Assembly (NCBI RefSeq): GCF_000406165.1
Contig: NZ_CM001977.1
Location: 3,742,808 to 3,806,807 of the forward strand
Source of the DNA: Dickeya zeae NCPPB 2538
GTDB lineage: Bacteria > Pseudomonadota > Gammaproteobacteria > Enterobacterales > Enterobacteriaceae
DNA length: 64,000 bases
Direction of reading: 5' to 3'
The notes below the pieces were generated by a model that saw nothing but the letters and a program-made list of their open reading frames with translations, ran no database searches and was not told the DNA's origin. Every line of letters starts with the position of its first letter. Within the stretch, counting starts at the first letter, position 1. A program made the translations under genes and the position numbers. Below, one piece after another: positions 35,322 through 43,892 of the stretch.

Positions 35322-36172
35322 TGCTGTTTAGCCTGTGCCTGATTCTGTTGCTGATTACCGTTCTTTTGCTGATCAATGTCTTTTTGCTGATCAATAAATG
35401 CCGGGCTCCAACCTACTGCAGCGCCGGTGTCATACCGTAAATCCACATAACTGATGCGCTTGTTTTCATTTTGAGCCTGCCGCTGCAGCAACGGATAAAG
35501 CTCCAGAAAACGCGCCAGACGGCGGCTTCTGTCATCACGACCCAGTTCAAGGCGAATATCATCGTCCAGCCCAACCTGCCATGAATGACGCGCGGTCATC
35601 GCCACCATCTTTACCGTAAATTTGCCTGCCGCGAGTGTCTGGCTTATCTCGCGGTATCCCTCCAGCACATCCTCCTCTCCACCTTCCGGGCCATACAGCA
35701 TCGGCATTTTTTTGTTGCCGATACGTTCTGCTGGCACGCTAAAGGCATTGCCTTCGCTGTCAATCATAAGTTGGTCATTCCAGCGCGCAAACGGAACAAA
35801 TTCAACCAGATGAATCTTTAATTCGTCCGGCCACTGCTTGCGCACGCTGGCCTGCTTAATCCAGGGCAGACGTTCTATCTGCTGCTGAATGACATTCACG
35901 TCCTGGGTCATGAACGTGCCGGGCGGCCCCAGCGACAAAATCGCCTGACGAATATCGTCATTGGTGGTGTAGTGCCGCTCACCGGTCACCACCAATCTGG
36001 ACAGTGGCAAACGGCTGGCGTCTTTCATCCAGCCCAACACCATCCAGCTTCCCCACAGGATGGTACCAGCCACCATCAACAGGAAAACAATCCCTGCCAA
36101 CTGGCTACCATTGCTACGCCGTGCGCCTTTTTCCTGCTCACGTCCGCGTGTATTCAGCGCCGCCTGCGACAT
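35318..36172 (-). CDS. ftsQ: Cell division protein FtsQ
   Basis: FtsQ is a bitopic inner-membrane divisome protein that recruits FtsL-FtsB. It has 284 residues. A basic cytosolic tail (about residues 1-24) precedes one membrane helix (LAGIVFLLMVAGTILWGSW). A POTRA domain starts LSRLVVTGERHYTTNDDIRQAI, and a beta domain follows (about 130-260). The extreme C-terminus is unusual: a hydrophilic Gln-rich tail with the repeated DQQK motif (IDQQKDIDQQKNGNQQQ), encoded by a short tandem DNA repeat. The ATG lies one base after the stop of the ddlB remnant; in other enteric bacteria the complete ddlB ends at the same place. Confidence 0.97.
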   Translation of the reverse strand: MSQAALNTRGREQEKGARRSNGSQLAGIVFLLMVAGTILWGSWMVLGWMKDASRLPLSRLVVTGERHYTTNDDIRQAILSLGPPGTFMTQDVNVIQQQIERLPWIKQASVRKQWPDELKIHLVEFVPFARWNDQLMIDSEGNAFSVPAERIGNKKMPMLYGPEGGEEDVLEGYREISQTLAAGKFTVKMVAMTARHSWQVGLDDDIRLELGRDDRSRRLARFLELYPLLQRQAQNENKRISYVDLRYDTGAAVGWSPAFIDQQKDIDQQKNGNQQQNQAQAKQQ

Positions 36173-36173
36173 A

Positions 36174-36329
36174 CTAATCCGCTAACTCCACAACAGGTAC
36201 GCGGCGGTAACCATTGTGTGTCATGACTGGGCGCGACATATCGATGTAACACACCTCAACCTGCCGTTGGCGGGTTTCATCGTAGTCAGCGTTGGCGTGT
36301 TTCATCACTACCATCACAAGCTCAGTCAT
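36174..36329 (-). pseudogene. ddlB: Remnant of ddlB (D-Ala-D-Ala ligase), 51-codon ORF
   Basis: In related bacteria a ligase gene of about 306 codons lies between murC and ftsQ. Here only 156 bp remain. The ORF starts MTEL, close to the MTDK start of E. coli DdlB, and ends VVELAD, the same ELAD end as E. coli DdlB. It is followed by the same stop-plus-ftsQ ATG arrangement (TAG, T, ATG). The middle (about 40 residues, including HANADYDETRQRQVEVCYID) shows no ATP-grasp motif, so no ligase activity is possible. I infer a large internal deletion followed by drift. It is still an open frame packed between two genes, so a small protein cannot be excluded. The ORF starts 7 bp after the murC stop. 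Confidence 0.6.
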
Positions 36330-36336
36330 CCTGTTC

Positions 36337-37797
36337 TCAGTCTGTAGACTTCGCCTGCAGGCGGTTTTCCGCCAGCCGACGAGCCAGTTTGCCAATATTG
36401 CCGGCACCCTGAACCAGCACCAGATCATCGCCTTGCAACGCTTGCGCTAACAACTCAGGCAGCGTCTCGACATCGGGCACCATGATCGGGTCAATTTTAC
36501 CGCGACCACGGATCGTGCGGCACAGCGATCGGCTATCCGCTCCCGGAATCGGTGCTTCACCTGCCGGATACACATCCAGCATCAGCAGCACATCCACTTG
36601 CGATAACACATGTGCAAAGTCATCGTACAGATCGCGCGTACGGGTATATCGATGCGGCTGGAAAATCATCACCAGACGCTTATCCGGCCAGCCTGCTCGC
36701 GCTGCTTTAATCGTGGCGTCCACTTCCGTCGGGTGATGCCCGTAATCATCCACCAGCATGGCGCTGCCGCTTTTGCCGTTGACCGGCTGTAGCGGAAACT
36801 CGCCCAGGAAATCGAACCGGCGGCCTGTTCCCTGAAAACGCACCAATGCCCGCAGGATAGCCTCGTCATCAATCCCTTCTTCTGTCGCCACCGCCACTGC
36901 TGCCGCCGCGTTCAACGCATTGTGACGACCCGGTGCGTTCAGGGTCACGTTGAGCAACGGTTTGCCCTGACGCGCCAGGGTAAACAGCCCCTGAGCCCCT
37001 ACCTGCCGGTAATCAGCGACCCGCACATCCGCGTCTTCGCTAAAGCCGTAGGTGGTGATGTGACGCCCCACTTTCGGCAACAATTCACGAATCACCGCAT
37101 CGTCAAGACACATCACCGCATGGCCGTAAAACGGCAGGTTGTGCAGGAAGTTGATGAACGTCTGTTTGAGGTTCTCAAAATCTCCCTGATAGGTGTCCAT
37201 GTGGTCGGCTTCGATGTTCGTCACAATTGCGACCATCGGCTGCAAATGCAGGAACGACGCATCACTTTCATCGGCTTCCGCAATCAGGTAACGACTTGAC
37301 CCCAAACGGGCGTGCGTTCCCGCCGCTTTAACCAAACCACCGTTCACAAACGTTGGGTCCAGACCAGCTTCCGCGTAGATACTGGTGACCATCGCGGTGG
37401 TGGTGGTCTTGCCGTGCGTCCCGGCAATGGCGATGCCGTGGCGAAAGCGCATCAATTCTGCCAGCATCTCTGCCCGACGAATCACCGGAATACGGGCCTC
37501 ATGTGCCGCGATAATCTCCGGGTTATCAGCCGAAATCGCGCTGGACACGACCACAACGCTCGCCTCGTTCACGTTTTCCGGACGATGGTGGAAATAGATC
37601 CGGGCGCCCAGATCGGTCAGTTGTTGCGTTACCGCATTAGGTGCCAGATCGGAACCGCTGATCTCATACCCTTCATTAGCCAGTACTTCGGCGATACCGC
37701 CCATGCCAGCACCGCCGATGCCGACAAAATGGATGTGCCGGACACGGTGCATCTCGGGCACGATTGAACGCAGTTTCGCCAGTTCTTGAGTATTCAC
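36337..37797 (-). CDS. murC: UDP-N-acetylmuramate-L-alanine ligase
   Basis: MurC adds L-alanine to UDP-MurNAc, the first amino acid of the peptidoglycan stem. It has 486 residues. The N-terminal Rossmann-like domain has VGIGGAGMGGIAEVL. The Mur ligase P-loop is AIAGTHGKTTTTAMV (about residue 123). EADESDASFLHLQP and NIEADHMDTY follow, and ALNAAAAVAVA with MLVDDYGHHPTEVDATI marks the C-terminal domain. Of the four amide ligases it alone begins the chain. It is 50 bp after murG. In most relatives ddlB follows; here only the remnant does. Confidence 0.98.
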   Translation of the reverse strand: MNTQELAKLRSIVPEMHRVRHIHFVGIGGAGMGGIAEVLANEGYEISGSDLAPNAVTQQLTDLGARIYFHHRPENVNEASVVVVSSAISADNPEIIAAHEARIPVIRRAEMLAELMRFRHGIAIAGTHGKTTTTAMVTSIYAEAGLDPTFVNGGLVKAAGTHARLGSSRYLIAEADESDASFLHLQPMVAIVTNIEADHMDTYQGDFENLKQTFINFLHNLPFYGHAVMCLDDAVIRELLPKVGRHITTYGFSEDADVRVADYRQVGAQGLFTLARQGKPLLNVTLNAPGRHNALNAAAAVAVATEEGIDDEAILRALVRFQGTGRRFDFLGEFPLQPVNGKSGSAMLVDDYGHHPTEVDATIKAARAGWPDKRLVMIFQPHRYTRTRDLYDDFAHVLSQVDVLLMLDVYPAGEAPIPGADSRSLCRTIRGRGKIDPIMVPDVETLPELLAQALQGDDLVLVQGAGNIGKLARRLAENRLQAKSTD

Positions 37798-37848
37798 TAT
37801 CTTTTATCGCAACCTACATCAACGCCGACGACTGTCGGCCATCATCAA

Positions 37849-38940
37849 TTAATTCCGAACAGCCTGAGCTGTCCGCTGCATCGCCGCTGCCGCAACCTCA
37901 GCCGCTACCCGCTCCGTCGCATCGGGGATCGCAACGGTTCGGGCTTTCTGCGCCATATCACGCAAGGTGGTGCGATCCCAGGAGGACAACACGTCGCTTA
38001 TCGCGTCCACGCTCAGTTCAGACTGCTCGATAATCTTTGCCGCCCCAGCTTGCTCCAGCGGCAATGCATTCCAGTACTGCTGCCGATCCTTATGCTGGAA
38101 CGGCACAAACAACGCCGGCAACCCGGCGGCGGCAATCTCGCTAACCGTCAGGGCACCAGAACGGCACACGACGACATCTGCCCACGCATACGCCGCCGCC
38201 ATGTCGTCGATAAACTCGGTAATCCGGTGTTGAGACTCACCGGCTTTTGCATAGGCTGCCTCTACTTCCGCCTGTGCCCCTTTGCCGGTTTGATGCCAGA
38301 TGGTAACCGCATCATGTAATCGCGCCGCCACGCCAGGCAGGGTTTGATTCAATACCCTGGCACCCTGACTTCCGCCAACAACCAAGACTCGCACCGGGCC
38401 ACTGCGCTCGGCTAACCGTTCTGTCGGGGATGGTAGCGCCAGTACGTCAGTACGTACCGGATTCCCGACTACATCCGCATTCGGAAATGCCCCCGGAAAC
38501 GCCTGTAACACTTTTTTGGCGATGCGGGACAGCCAGCGGTTAGTCAATCCGGCAATACCGTTTTGCTCATGCAACACTACCGGGATACCACACAGCCAGG
38601 CCGCCAAACCGCCAGGGCCGGAAACATAACCGCCCATACCCAACACCACATCCGGCTGATAGCGACGCATAATCGCCTGCGCTTGCCGCACCGCCCGGAA
38701 AATACGCACCGGTGCCAGCAACAAGGCTTTCAGCCCCTTGCCACGCAGACCGGAAATGCGGATAAAGTCGATGTCGATACCGTGCTTCGGCACCAGATCC
38801 GCTTCCATCCGGTCAGCCGTGCCCAGCCAGCGGACCTGCCAGCCTTGCGCCATCAAGTGATGCGCTACGGCCAAACCGGGAAACACATGTCCCCCCGTCC
38901 CGCCAGCCATCACCATCAAACGCTTGCCTTCGCCACTCAT
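37849..38940 (-). CDS. murG: UDP-GlcNAc:lipid I N-acetylglucosaminyltransferase
   Basis: MurG is a peripheral inner-membrane GT-B glycosyltransferase that makes lipid II from lipid I. It has 363 residues. The N-terminal loop MAGGTGGHVFPGLAVAHHL and the GMGGYVSGPGGLAAWL loop bind the diphosphate. VLVVGGSQGARVLNQTLP opens the C-terminal domain, and CRSGALTVSEIAAAGLPALFVPFQHKDRQQ is the UDP-GlcNAc site. Its start overlaps the ftsW stop by 4 bp. Confidence 0.98.
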   Translation of the reverse strand: MSGEGKRLMVMAGGTGGHVFPGLAVAHHLMAQGWQVRWLGTADRMEADLVPKHGIDIDFIRISGLRGKGLKALLLAPVRIFRAVRQAQAIMRRYQPDVVLGMGGYVSGPGGLAAWLCGIPVVLHEQNGIAGLTNRWLSRIAKKVLQAFPGAFPNADVVGNPVRTDVLALPSPTERLAERSGPVRVLVVGGSQGARVLNQTLPGVAARLHDAVTIWHQTGKGAQAEVEAAYAKAGESQHRITEFIDDMAAAYAWADVVVCRSGALTVSEIAAAGLPALFVPFQHKDRQQYWNALPLEQAGAAKIIEQSELSVDAISDVLSSWDRTTLRDMAQKARTVAIPDATERVAAEVAAAAMQRTAQAVRN

Positions 38941-40139
38941 CGGGCACCTCTCGTAAACGCCTGCGCTTTGGTCAGGCGCGTTTCATAATCAATTCGCAAC
39001 AACAACACAATGGCTGTCGACATAATCAGCAAACTGGACCCACCGTAGCTGATAAGCGGTAATGTCAGCCCCTTGGTCGGCAACATACCGGCGGCGGCAC
39101 CAACGTTCACCAGCGTCTGAAAGCTAAACCAGATACCGATGGAGCACGCCAAAAAACCCGAAAAACGCTGGTCGATTTCCAGTGCGCGACGCCCAATCGA
39201 CATCGCTCGAAAAGCGACGAAGAATATCATTAACAACGCTAAAACCACACCGATATAGCCCAGCTCTTCCCCCAGAATGGAGAAAATAAAGTCGGTGTGT
39301 GCCTCCGGCAGATATTCCAGTTTCTGTATCGAGTTACCGAGCCCCTGCCCCCACAATTCACCGCGCCCAAACGCCATCAGTGACTGCGTTAACTGATAAC
39401 CACTGCCGAACGGGTCGTCCCACGGGTTCCAGAACGAGGTGACACGACGCACACGATAAGGCTCTGCGATAATCAACAGCGCGACGGCGAAGATGCCACA
39501 ACCGATGATCGCCAGAAACTGCCACAACTTCGCTCCGGCAAGAAACAACATCGCCAGCGTCGTAATAAACAACACCACCACCGTACCGAGGTCCGGCTGG
39601 GCCAGCAGTAATACCGCCAGCACCACCATCACGCCCATCGGCTTACAAAATCCCCAGAAGTTGTTTCGCACCTCATCGACTTTGCGCACCATGTAACTGG
39701 AGAGGTAGCAAAACAACGACAACTTCGATAATTCCGCAGGCTGGATACGCAACGGCCCCAGAGAAATCCAGCGTGACGCCCCGTTCACCGAGCTCCCTAC
39801 CACCAGCACGATCAACAACATCACTATCGATACCAGCAGCAATACCACGCTGTAACGCTGCCAGACTTCCATCGGTACGCGCATGGTGACCAGCGATAAA
39901 CCGAACGCCAGCCCGAGATACAGCGCATCACGCTTGGCGAACAGGAAGGGATCGCTGGCCAGACGCTGCCCGACAGGCATCGACGCCGACGTCACCATCA
40001 CAAAACCAATAACCGCCAGCCCCAGGGTCAACCACAACAACGTCCGGTCATACAGCACAGTGCTGAGGTTGTCGCTTTCACGCGTCCCCATCACCCAGCT
40101 CTTAAGACGCCCGAACAGGCTGGCCCCGATAAGGCGCAT
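38937..40139 (-). CDS. ftsW: Septal peptidoglycan glycosyltransferase FtsW (SEDS)
   Basis: FtsW is the polytopic SEDS-family glycosyltransferase that works with FtsI in septal wall synthesis. It has 400 residues with about ten membrane segments starting LLWLTLGLAVIGFVMVTSAS. Family signatures are GASRWISLGPLRIQPAEL(SK), the NPWDDPFGSGYQLTQSLMAF loop, GLGNSIQKLEYLPEAHTDFI and, near the C-terminus, GMLPTKGLTLPLISYGGSS. Its ATG overlaps the murD stop by one base (TAATG). Confidence 0.98.
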   Translation of the reverse strand: MRLIGASLFGRLKSWVMGTRESDNLSTVLYDRTLLWLTLGLAVIGFVMVTSASMPVGQRLASDPFLFAKRDALYLGLAFGLSLVTMRVPMEVWQRYSVVLLLVSIVMLLIVLVVGSSVNGASRWISLGPLRIQPAELSKLSLFCYLSSYMVRKVDEVRNNFWGFCKPMGVMVVLAVLLLAQPDLGTVVVLFITTLAMLFLAGAKLWQFLAIIGCGIFAVALLIIAEPYRVRRVTSFWNPWDDPFGSGYQLTQSLMAFGRGELWGQGLGNSIQKLEYLPEAHTDFIFSILGEELGYIGVVLALLMIFFVAFRAMSIGRRALEIDQRFSGFLACSIGIWFSFQTLVNVGAAAGMLPTKGLTLPLISYGGSSLLIMSTAIVLLLRIDYETRLTKAQAFTRGAR

Positions 40140-41452
40140 TATCCCAACTCCTCCGCCAGACGAGCGAACTCATCGCCCCGCTGTTCAAAACTACGGAACT
40201 GATCGAGACTGGCACAGGCCGGTGACAGCAACACCATATCCCCCGGTTGAGTACAGCTGGCTATCAGGCGCATGGCCTGCTCCATGGTGTCAGTCTGCTC
40301 GGCAATCTCCGGGCGTAACGCCGCCAGTTGCCCGCCGTCACGACCAAAGCAGTACAGCCGAATACGATCACCTTGCAGGTAACGCAGCAGCGGAGAGAAA
40401 TCAGCCGATTTTCCGTCCCCGCCCAGCAACAGGTGCAACGTTCCATCGACATGCAGCCCACTCAATGCCGCTTCGGTGCTACCAACATTGGTGGCTTTAG
40501 AGTCATTCACCCAGCGCACACCGTTACGCTCCAGCGACAACTGGAAACGGTGCGGCAGACCAGTAAAGGTGGTCAGCGCGGTCAAGGCCGATGAGCGCGG
40601 GATACCCACCGCATCCGCCAGCGCCAGCGCTGCCAGCGCATTGGTGTAGTTATGCTGCCCGACCAGTTTGATTTCGCGGGTATTCAACACCCGTTCACCT
40701 TTCACCCGCAGCCAGGTTTCACCCTGTTGCCGGTTCAGATGATAATCGCCCACATCCACCCCGAAGCTCAGACAACGTGCATCAGCGCCGCGTACCGGCA
40801 TCGTCAGGGCGTCATCGGCGTTCACAATGCAGACTTTGGCATTTTCATAAATGCGCAGCTTGGCGGCACGGTATTGCTGCAAACCAAGCGGATAACGGTT
40901 GGTATGATCTTCAGTGACGTTGAGGATCGTTGCGGCAGCCGCATGCAGGCTGTGGGTGGTTTCCAGTTGAAAGCTCGACAACTCCAGCACATACAGCTGG
41001 CTTTCTTGCTTGAGCAATTCCAGTGCCGGAACACCGATGTTACCGCCCACACCGACAGCCCAACCGGCCGCGTGCGCCATTTGCCCCACCAGTGTGGTGA
41101 CAGTGCTTTTGCCGTTAGAGCCGGTAATCGCGACAATCGGTGCCTGTGCCTCACGGCAGAACAATTCGATATCGCCGATAATCTCAATACCGGCCGTCGC
41201 CGCATCGCACAGCACCGGCGTCGCCAATGCGATACCGGGGCTGGCAATGATCAGGTCAGCAGACAGCAACCATTCATCATTAAGGCCGCCAAGATGACGC
41301 TCAACGGAATCAGGCAGTTTATCCAGACCCGGCGGACTGATACGGGTATCCATCACGCGCGGCACTACCCCGCGTGCAAGGAAAAAATCAACACAGGAGA
41401 GCCCTGTCAGCCCTAACCCGATAATGACAACCTTTCTACCCTGATAGTCCAT
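40139..41452 (-). CDS. murD: UDP-N-acetylmuramoylalanine-D-glutamate ligase
   Basis: MurD adds D-glutamate to UDP-MurNAc-L-Ala. It has 437 residues from the ATG at 41452 (MDYQGRKVVIIGLGLTGLSC); a reading 30 codons longer lacks family support. The P-loop is AITGSNGKSTVTTLVG (about residue 110). ELSSFQLETTHSL, NVTEDHTNRY and the HRFQLSLERNGVRWVNDSKATN region follow. It begins 2 bp after the mraY stop and overlaps ftsW by one base. Confidence 0.98.
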   Translation of the reverse strand: MDYQGRKVVIIGLGLTGLSCVDFFLARGVVPRVMDTRISPPGLDKLPDSVERHLGGLNDEWLLSADLIIASPGIALATPVLCDAATAGIEIIGDIELFCREAQAPIVAITGSNGKSTVTTLVGQMAHAAGWAVGVGGNIGVPALELLKQESQLYVLELSSFQLETTHSLHAAAATILNVTEDHTNRYPLGLQQYRAAKLRIYENAKVCIVNADDALTMPVRGADARCLSFGVDVGDYHLNRQQGETWLRVKGERVLNTREIKLVGQHNYTNALAALALADAVGIPRSSALTALTTFTGLPHRFQLSLERNGVRWVNDSKATNVGSTEAALSGLHVDGTLHLLLGGDGKSADFSPLLRYLQGDRIRLYCFGRDGGQLAALRPEIAEQTDTMEQAMRLIASCTQPGDMVLLSPACASLDQFRSFEQRGDEFARLAEELG

Positions 41453-41454
41453 TT

Positions 41455-42537
41455 TTACCGTACCTTGAGCGTTACCAGTCCGATGAGCATCAACATCAGC
41501 GAAATAATCCAGAACCGCACGATAACTCGCGGCTCCGGCCACCCTTTCAGTTCATAGTGGTGGTGGATCGGTGCCATGCGGAAAATCCGCTGGCCACGCA
41601 GTTTGAAAGAGCCGACCTGCAAAATAACGGACAGCGTTTCCACCACGAAAACCCCGCCCATAATCACCAGCAAAAACTCCTGACGCAGCAGCACGGCGAT
41701 AGTGCCCAATGCGCCACCCAGCGCCAGTGAGCCGACATCCCCCATGAATACCTGCGCAGGGTAAGTGTTAAACCACAAAAACCCGAGCCCGGCGCCGACA
41801 ATCGCGGTACACACCACCACCAGTTCACTGGCATGCCGGATATACGGAATGTGCAGGTAGCTGGCGAAATTCATGTTACCGGTCGCCCAGGCCACCAGCG
41901 CAAAACCCACCGCCACAAACACCGTTGGCATGATAGCCAACCCATCCAGACCGTCGGTGAGGTTAACCGCGTTGCTGGTGCCGACAATCACGAAATAGGC
42001 CAGCACGATATACATCAGGCCCAGCTGTGGCATTACGTCTTTGAAGAACGGCACCACCAGTTGTGTTGCCGGGGTGTCTTTACCAATCGCGTACATAGAA
42101 AACGCCACGGCCAGCGCCAGCACTGATTGCCAGAAATACTTCCAGCGGGCAATCAGTCCACGGGTGTCTTTACGCACGACCTTGCGATAGTCATCCACAA
42201 ACCCGACGATGCCGTATCCCACCAGCACCAGCAGTACGCACCAGACATAGGGGTTAGCCAGATTGACCCACAACAACACCGAAATAATGATCGACGCGAG
42301 AATCATCACGCCGCCCATGGTCGGGGTACCACGCTTACTAAAATGGGATTCTGGCCCTTCGTTACGCACCACCTGACCGATTTGCAGACGTTGCAGCCAG
42401 GCAATCAGGTGCGGCCCCATCCACAGGGAAATAATTAATGCCGTCAGCAGGCTGACAATGGCCCGAAACGTCAGATACGAAAAGACGTTGAAGCCGGAAT
42501 AAAACTTGACCAGATACTCGGCCAGCCAAACTAACAT
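41455..42537 (-). CDS. mraY: Phospho-MurNAc-pentapeptide transferase
   Basis: MraY transfers phospho-MurNAc-pentapeptide to undecaprenyl phosphate, making lipid I at the inner membrane. It has 360 residues and about ten membrane segments. Signatures are SKRGTPTMGGVMIL, the Asp-rich FVDDYRKVVRKDTRGL and NLTDGLDGLAI motifs, and the cytosolic loop ending MAPIHHHYELKGWPEPRVIVRFW. Its start overlaps the murF end by 7 bp. Confidence 0.98.
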   Translation of the reverse strand: MLVWLAEYLVKFYSGFNVFSYLTFRAIVSLLTALIISLWMGPHLIAWLQRLQIGQVVRNEGPESHFSKRGTPTMGGVMILASIIISVLLWVNLANPYVWCVLLVLVGYGIVGFVDDYRKVVRKDTRGLIARWKYFWQSVLALAVAFSMYAIGKDTPATQLVVPFFKDVMPQLGLMYIVLAYFVIVGTSNAVNLTDGLDGLAIMPTVFVAVGFALVAWATGNMNFASYLHIPYIRHASELVVVCTAIVGAGLGFLWFNTYPAQVFMGDVGSLALGGALGTIAVLLRQEFLLVIMGGVFVVETLSVILQVGSFKLRGQRIFRMAPIHHHYELKGWPEPRVIVRFWIISLMLMLIGLVTLKVR

Positions 42538-43892
42538 GTAGCATTCTCCTGTAATGCGTGTACTACCTGTTCCATCGCAGCACTGCGTGAACCTTTAATT
42601 AAGACGGTAATGGTATTATGTTGCGTTACCAGCCCACGCAAACGCTCAATCAACGCTGCTTTATTATCAAAATGCTCGCCGGTGCCGCTCGCCTCACCAA
42701 TCAACGCACTCAGTGTTCCCACGCTCAGCACCTTATCAATGTTCGCCTTGCGGGCTGCTTCACCCACCTGGCGATGGCATGCCTGAGCGTCCTGACCCAA
42801 CTCTGCCATATCGCCGACCACCATCACCCGATAGCCGGGCATTTCCGCCAGCACTTGCGCGGCAGCCGTCATTGAGCCGACATTGGCGTTGTAGCTGTCG
42901 TCCAGCAACAGCTTCCCGGGGGCCAGCGCAATGGGGAACAAGCGCCCAGACACCGCCTGTAACTGCTCAAGGCCCGCTTTCACCGCCTCAAGTGATGCCC
43001 CGACCGCCAGCGCCAGCGCCGTTGCGGCCAGCGCGTTGGCGATATTGTGACGCCCCGGTAACGGTAGCGTCACGGCGATATCGCCCATCGGCGTGTGCAA
43101 CACTGCATCGGTACCCCGTTCGCTGACACGGATATCACTGGCGTAAAAATCAACCCCAGCACGTCCCTGTGGGGAAAAGCGCCACAGCGTTTTCCCTGTC
43201 AGCACATTCTGCCAGCGGGCTTCATCGTTGCTGTCCGCATTGACGATCGCCACACCCCGAGCGGGCAAGCCGCCAAAAATTTCACCTTTGGCCTGGGCCA
43301 CCCCTTCCAGCGAACCAAAGCCTTCCAGATGCGCAGCAGCCAGGTTATTCACCAATGCCGCCTCCGGTCGTACCATCGCCGTGGTGTAGGCGATTTCGCC
43401 AATATGATTGGCGCCCAGCTCGATAACGGCGTAGTCATGCTCTGGCGTCAGGCGAAATAACGTCAACGGCACACCGATGTCGTTATTGAAATTACCGGCG
43501 GTGTAAAGCACGTTACCGCACTGACGCAGAATCGATGCGGCCATTTCCTTAACGGACGTTTTTCCCGATGACCCCGTCAGCGCCACGACGCGCGCACGAC
43601 TTTGCTGGCGCACCCAACCGGCCATTACACCCAGCGCCAAACGCGTATCGTCTACCACCAATTGCGGCACATTAATTGGTAAGTGCTTACTCACCAATAA
43701 TGCCGCTGCCCCATTATTAACGGCATCCGCCGCGTAATCATGAGCATCAAATTTTTCGCCGCGTAACGCGACGAACAGACACCCGGCATTGAGCTTGCGG
43801 GTATCGGTAGCAACATCGCTGATAGTCAGGTTTTCGCCCACCAGACGGGCACCCAGCACATCAGCCAACTGTCGCAACGACACGCTGATCAT
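42531..43892 (-). CDS. murF: UDP-MurNAc-tripeptide-D-Ala-D-Ala ligase
   Basis: MurF attaches the D-Ala-D-Ala dipeptide, completing the cytosolic precursor. It has 453 residues. The P-loop is ALTGSSGKTSVKEMAASIL (about residue 107). ELGANHIGEIAYTTAMVRPEA, NLAAAHLEGFGSLEGVA and the DDSYNANVGSMTAA signature are typical. Its substrate dipeptide must come from a ligase outside this window, since ddlB is degraded here. Its ATG overlaps the murE end by 4 bp. Confidence 0.98.
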   Translation of the reverse strand: MISVSLRQLADVLGARLVGENLTISDVATDTRKLNAGCLFVALRGEKFDAHDYAADAVNNGAAALLVSKHLPINVPQLVVDDTRLALGVMAGWVRQQSRARVVALTGSSGKTSVKEMAASILRQCGNVLYTAGNFNNDIGVPLTLFRLTPEHDYAVIELGANHIGEIAYTTAMVRPEAALVNNLAAAHLEGFGSLEGVAQAKGEIFGGLPARGVAIVNADSNDEARWQNVLTGKTLWRFSPQGRAGVDFYASDIRVSERGTDAVLHTPMGDIAVTLPLPGRHNIANALAATALALAVGASLEAVKAGLEQLQAVSGRLFPIALAPGKLLLDDSYNANVGSMTAAAQVLAEMPGYRVMVVGDMAELGQDAQACHRQVGEAARKANIDKVLSVGTLSALIGEASGTGEHFDNKAALIERLRGLVTQHNTITVLIKGSRSAAMEQVVHALQENATC

